Assembly: GCA_002404465.1 (NCBI GenBank) | Contig: DHJT01000061.1 | Location: 1-15,212, forward strand | Length of the DNA: 15,212 nucleotides | Reading direction: 5' to 3' | Source of the DNA: Sutterella sp. UBA4713 | Lineage (GTDB): Bacteria; Pseudomonadota; Gammaproteobacteria; Burkholderiales; Burkholderiaceae_F | Shown: positions 12,624 to 15,212 of the stretch, piece after piece | Layout of the letters: each line of letters starts with the position of its first letter | Numbering within the stretch: the stretch's first letter is position 1 | Position numbers and translations under genes: made by a program | The notes under the pieces: model-generated | Databases searched by the model: none | What the model was told of the DNA's origin: nothing | The model's input: only the letters and a program-made list of their open reading frames with translations

Positions 12624-13811
12624 ATGGCACCAGGTGATACTTCCGTCCTCGTAATTATTCCGGCCGCCGGCGCCGGAACTCGCATGGCCAGTTCCGTTCC
12701 TAAGCAATATCTGTTACTCGGAAAAGCATTCGGCTCTGTCCTTGAAGTCTCAGTCAAAGCCATGCAACAAGCCCTTCCCGAAGCAACCGTTGTCGTTGCC
12801 GTCCAAGCGAACGATGCGCTCATTGCCTCTCAACAGCTTTCCGGGGCAAGAATTCTGACAACAGGCGGGACGACACGTGAAGAAACGGTTTACAAGACAC
12901 TTTCGGCGCTCAAAGACACATTTCCGCCCGATACACTCGTTTTCGTGCACGATGCAGCCCGTGCTCTTGTTCTACCCGATGACGTACGAAAACTCAAAGA
13001 CGCGGCCTTGCTCGCAATGAAAAAGGGCGCAGCAGGTGCCGTTCTTGCCGTAAGACTTCCCGATACGGTCAAACGTGTGAACAAAGACGGAAAAATCACT
13101 CAAGACATTGAAAGAAGCGGACTTGTGCGCATTGCGACGCCGCAGGTCTTTGCCATGAAGACACTGCTTAGCGCCTTATCGAAAAACACGGATGCGACTG
13201 ATGAATCAAGTGCCGTACGCTCTGTGGGCGGACAGGTGCATGTTGTATACGGATCCCCGATGAACTTTAAAATCACGGAACCGGCGGATTTACACCTTGC
13301 GCAACGACTCTTAGGAAACAATATGCCGACAACTCGTATCGGACTCGGATATGACTCGCACCGGTTTGCCGTCGGTCGTAAACTCATTCTCGGGGGAGTG
13401 GAAATTCCCTACGAAAAAGGATTGGTCGGTCACAGCGATGCCGACGTTCTGACGCACGCGGTCATCGACGCACTTTTGGGTGCGGCGCATTTGGGCAATA
13501 TCGGACGCCTGTTTCCCGATACAGACCCGGCCTACCTAGGCGCCGACTCCGTTCAATTGCTTAAAGAAGTCGTCAGGCGAACCGGTCAAGCCGGTTGGCA
13601 CCTTGTCAACCTTGATGCAGTCCTTATAACCGAGGCACCGAAAATCAATCCTTATGTAGCTAAAATTGAGGCAACCTTGGCCGAAGCCCTGGGTGCGGAT
13701 GCCTCGGTCGTCAGTGTCAAACCCAAAACCAACGAAAAAATGGGGTTTGAAGGACGAGGAGAGGGGATATCCGCACAAGTGACCGTTTTACTGGAAAGGA
13801 CAGACGAATGA
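12624..13811 (+). CDS. ispDF: Bifunctional IspD/IspF (methylerythritol phosphate pathway)
   Basis: This is a 395-residue fusion of two enzymes of isoprenoid precursor synthesis. Residues 1 to about 230 are IspD, which makes CDP-methylerythritol from MEP and CTP. The CTP-binding loop is PAAGAGTRM (13-21) with PKQYLLLGK (26-34), and VHDAAR is at 108-113. Residues about 237-395 are IspF, which makes the cyclic diphosphate. Metal ligands fall in GYDSHRF (D244, H246) and LTHAVIDALLGAA (H278). FPDTDPAYLGADS (297-309) and EKMGFEGRGEGISAQV (371-386) match the family closely. The intervening enzyme IspE is not encoded here. An ATG near the junction (NNMPTTRIG, residue 234) may be a relic of a separate ispF start. 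The last four bases (ATGA) overlap the next gene. Confidence 0.93.
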   Translation: MAPGDTSVLVIIPAAGAGTRMASSVPKQYLLLGKAFGSVLEVSVKAMQQALPEATVVVAVQANDALIASQQLSGARILTTGGTTREETVYKTLSALKDTFPPDTLVFVHDAARALVLPDDVRKLKDAALLAMKKGAAGAVLAVRLPDTVKRVNKDGKITQDIERSGLVRIATPQVFAMKTLLSALSKNTDATDESSAVRSVGGQVHVVYGSPMNFKITEPADLHLAQRLLGNNMPTTRIGLGYDSHRFAVGRKLILGGVEIPYEKGLVGHSDADVLTHAVIDALLGAAHLGNIGRLFPDTDPAYLGADSVQLLKEVVRRTGQAGWHLVNLDAVLITEAPKINPYVAKIEATLAEALGADASVVSVKPKTNEKMGFEGRGEGISAQVTVLLERTDE

Positions 13812-14248
13812 TTGATAATAAAAAACATTTCCGCAAACGTTTAAGTCAGTTAAACGCGCTGTCCGACACGGAACTTCTTGACTTATACGGAAAAGAACAC
13901 ACGGACACGGATGATGAGGCAATTAAGCACATTCTCGAAGAACGTAACGTGCCCTTGCCGCAAAAGCATGGGGCCGTTACGGAAGACGAAAGTGCAACGC
14001 GCATCATTGAAATTTCGGAACTTGCCGGCGTCAAGACCGAAGTCCCCAAAAAAGTCGGTCTGACATGGATGGAAGGAATTCCCCTTGTAGCCGGCGTCGC
14101 GGTGATTTATTTTCTCTACCCGTACTCATTCTGGCTTGCGGTTATCGGCGGCCTTCTGACCGCCGGGGCTCTTTTCTGGCTTTTTCGATTCGTCCGGCGT
14201 TACTGGCGACGCCTGGCAGTGAAAGATACCTACGCTAAAGACCTTTAA
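13808..14248 (+). CDS. Small two-span membrane protein of unknown function
   Basis: This 146-residue protein matches no family I recognise. The first 85 residues are soluble and charged, with a helical, acidic SDTELLDLYGKEHTDTDDEA (19-38) followed by IKHILEERNVPLP. Two closely spaced hydrophobic segments follow (about 90-106 and 108-127), joined by a short turn. A strongly basic tail FVRRYWRRLAVKD (128-140) suggests both ends face the cytoplasm. It starts inside the ispDF stop codon (ATGA) and is probably translated with it. No known isoprenoid enzyme looks like this, so co-transcription is the only link. Confidence 0.75.
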   Translation: MIDNKKHFRKRLSQLNALSDTELLDLYGKEHTDTDDEAIKHILEERNVPLPQKHGAVTEDESATRIIEISELAGVKTEVPKKVGLTWMEGIPLVAGVAVIYFLYPYSFWLAVIGGLLTAGALFWLFRFVRRYWRRLAVKDTYAKDL

Positions 14249-14414
14249 TCGGATTTTTTTAAAGTGCGTCCGCCCGCGAAAGAAAACACGAGACTTTTTT
14301 CTCGCCGTTCGGCAACCAAGCTAAGGTCAAAACGAAGTCTTTTCCTGAAGTCGTTCTTAATTCGGAAAAAAAAGAGGCTCCCCCGTTTTTCGTGCCGCTT
14401 TTCCGATCTCTCCG
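14249..14414. other. Convergent intergenic region
   Basis: The spacer lies between the plus-strand ispDF operon and the minus-strand transferase gene. Weak hairpins are visible (CGAGA/TCTCG at 14289-14304; GCCG/CGGC just after) but none is followed by a convincing T-tract. A run of eight A (14365-14372) reads as T on the minus strand without a clear stem before it. Confidence 0.35.
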
Positions 14415-15062
14415 TTAAGACGCAAGCATCTGCGCGAGAATTTCTTTTGATACGGGAACCGGGTCAACGGCTCGAAAGTCAGCGTCCAGAGCCTGCGTAA
14501 AAAGCGTCTTTTTTCCGATCGGTGCATGAACAATCTGAACGCCGCGGTTATCCGGCACTCGAATGCGCACATCGCTACCGTCGACGATGAGTTTACCGTT
14601 AAGTTTCACGGCACATTCGTGCACACCCCAGGCTTTGTAAAAGGCCGACACTTTTTCTTCCGGTGGGAAACGGGATAAAAAATCCCGCCCGAAACAGCGT
14701 TCGGAAATCGCTTCAAGCGGACGTTCGGGTCGCAAAACTTCCAAATCAATCGCAACCGGCTTTGTTGCAAGAGCCGCACCGACAAACGTTGCCGTATGCG
14801 AAATCGTGGAATAAAGAGGAGCGTCGGATAGAACAATCGGTGAGTAAGGCGGGTTTTCTCGAAATTGCACATGAAGGCCACGAGCTTTGGCCAAGGCAAC
14901 CAGCAAGAGCCGCGTCCAAAGAAAGTCAGATCGTCGCCTCGGACTTAGAAAACTCTCGGAACGTTCAATCACATCCGGCAGAAGAGACGCGAGCAACCCG
15001 ACATCGGGCCTAGCGTCAATTCGCTCTAGATAGATACAGTCGCAAAATGGGCAAAGCGTCAT
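14415..15062 (-). CDS. Sfp-type 4'-phosphopantetheinyl transferase
   Basis: The 215-residue enzyme transfers phosphopantetheine from coenzyme A to a serine of carrier proteins. Family signatures are STISHTATFVGAAL (85-98), the magnesium-binding AIDLEV (104-109; D106 and E108), and KAWGVHECAVKLNGK (143-157) with E149 and K153. The usual W-x-x-K-E-A-x-x-K reads W-G-V-H-E-C-A-V-K, with His in place of the first Lys. The N-terminal half has the RSDFLWTRLLLVALA helix common in the family. No carrier protein or polyketide/peptide synthetase gene is in the window, so the target is unknown. AcpS-type holo-ACP synthase is less likely given the length. Confidence 0.85.
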   Translation of the reverse strand: MTLCPFCDCIYLERIDARPDVGLLASLLPDVIERSESFLSPRRRSDFLWTRLLLVALAKARGLHVQFRENPPYSPIVLSDAPLYSTISHTATFVGAALATKPVAIDLEVLRPERPLEAISERCFGRDFLSRFPPEEKVSAFYKAWGVHECAVKLNGKLIVDGSDVRIRVPDNRGVQIVHAPIGKKTLFTQALDADFRAVDPVPVSKEILAQMLAS

Positions 15063-15094
15063 AGCGGAATCGGTCTCCTTGAAGGCAACGCGGC

Positions 15095-15123
15095 ATAATA
15101 TCCGTATTTGGCATTTTCCTCAA
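15095..15123 (-). promoter_or_regulatory. Sigma-70 promoter of the phosphopantetheinyl transferase gene
   Basis: On the minus strand -35 TTGAGG (15118-15123) and -10 TATTAT (15095-15100) are 17 bases apart. Transcription would start near 15088, about 26 bases before the ATG. AAGGAG lies at about 15077-15082. Confidence 0.6.
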
Positions 15124-15212
15124 AGAGGGAACGATACCCAGAAAATCTTAAGATGACATGACAAAGAGATCTTAAAAAACCTACGATTTCGTGAAAAAAC
15201 CAATTTTAACCA
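15124..15212. other. AT-rich window edge
   Basis: No gene was recognised. A short palindrome ATCTTAAGAT (15147-15156) and a further ATCTTAA about 20 bases on are present; significance is unknown. Confidence 0.3.

Noticed and set aside
12442..12630. Minus-strand 62-codon open frame upstream of ispDF
   Set aside because: Basic, low-quality composition. A different frame on the same strand joins the PIN remnant, and the start overlaps ispDF.
1..15212. CRISPR arrays, tRNA or rRNA genes
   Set aside because: No regularly spaced direct repeats and no recognisable tRNA or rRNA signatures were seen on reading; small non-canonical RNAs could still be missed.

Overview
The window reads as a chromosomal segment of a Gram-negative proteobacterium. 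Two periplasmic-type substrate-binding proteins with Sec signal peptides, a fused IspDF and QueH point this way. The overall style resembles host-associated Burkholderiales such as Sutterellaceae, but that placement is an impression and not a demonstrated fact. Base composition is moderate in the housekeeping genes and more AT-rich around the toxin-antitoxin modules.

Layout. (1) 1-4122: queH (+) meets head-to-tail, with overlapping stop codons, a three-gene NitT/TauT (sulfonate/nitrate/taurine) type ABC importer on the minus strand. A LOG-family gene diverges from that importer. (2) 4123-5600: a BrnT/BrnA toxin-antitoxin pair in which brnT is cut short by an in-frame TGA, flanked by stretches with no convincing genes. 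(3) 5609-8860: a minus-strand polar amino acid importer operon (permease, permease, ATPase, binding protein). Its binding protein resembles the cysteine-binding CjaA family. Upstream lies a consensus-like promoter, a 28-codon leader ORF with 8 Cys codons in an 11-codon run, and a Rho-independent terminator before the first permease. A leader segment just after the Cys codons can pair with the terminator's 5' arm. This has every part of a cysteine-sensing transcription attenuator and is the most interesting item here. (4) 9094-12440: an AbiEi/AbiEii toxin-antitoxin pair, then a structured stretch resembling the right end and omega-RNA of a lost IS200/IS605 element, then a second, intact IS605-type element (tnpB only). 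That element interrupts a remnant PIN-domain toxin gene. Removing bases 10929-12440 restores a continuous PIN reading frame, which fixes both ends of the element to a TTGAT target and a TTCAC right end. (5) 12624-14248: ispDF, for isoprenoid precursor synthesis, overlapping a small two-span membrane protein gene. (6) 14415-15062: an Sfp-type phosphopantetheinyl transferase on the minus strand with its own promoter.

Two themes stand out. Sulfur supply is represented by a putative sulfonate-type importer and a putative cysteine importer under poly-Cys leader control. Between these and the isoprenoid genes lies an accessory stretch containing three toxin-antitoxin systems or remnants (BrnTA, AbiE, PIN) and TnpB elements, two of them visibly decayed. 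Functional calls come from remembered family motifs only; no searches were run.
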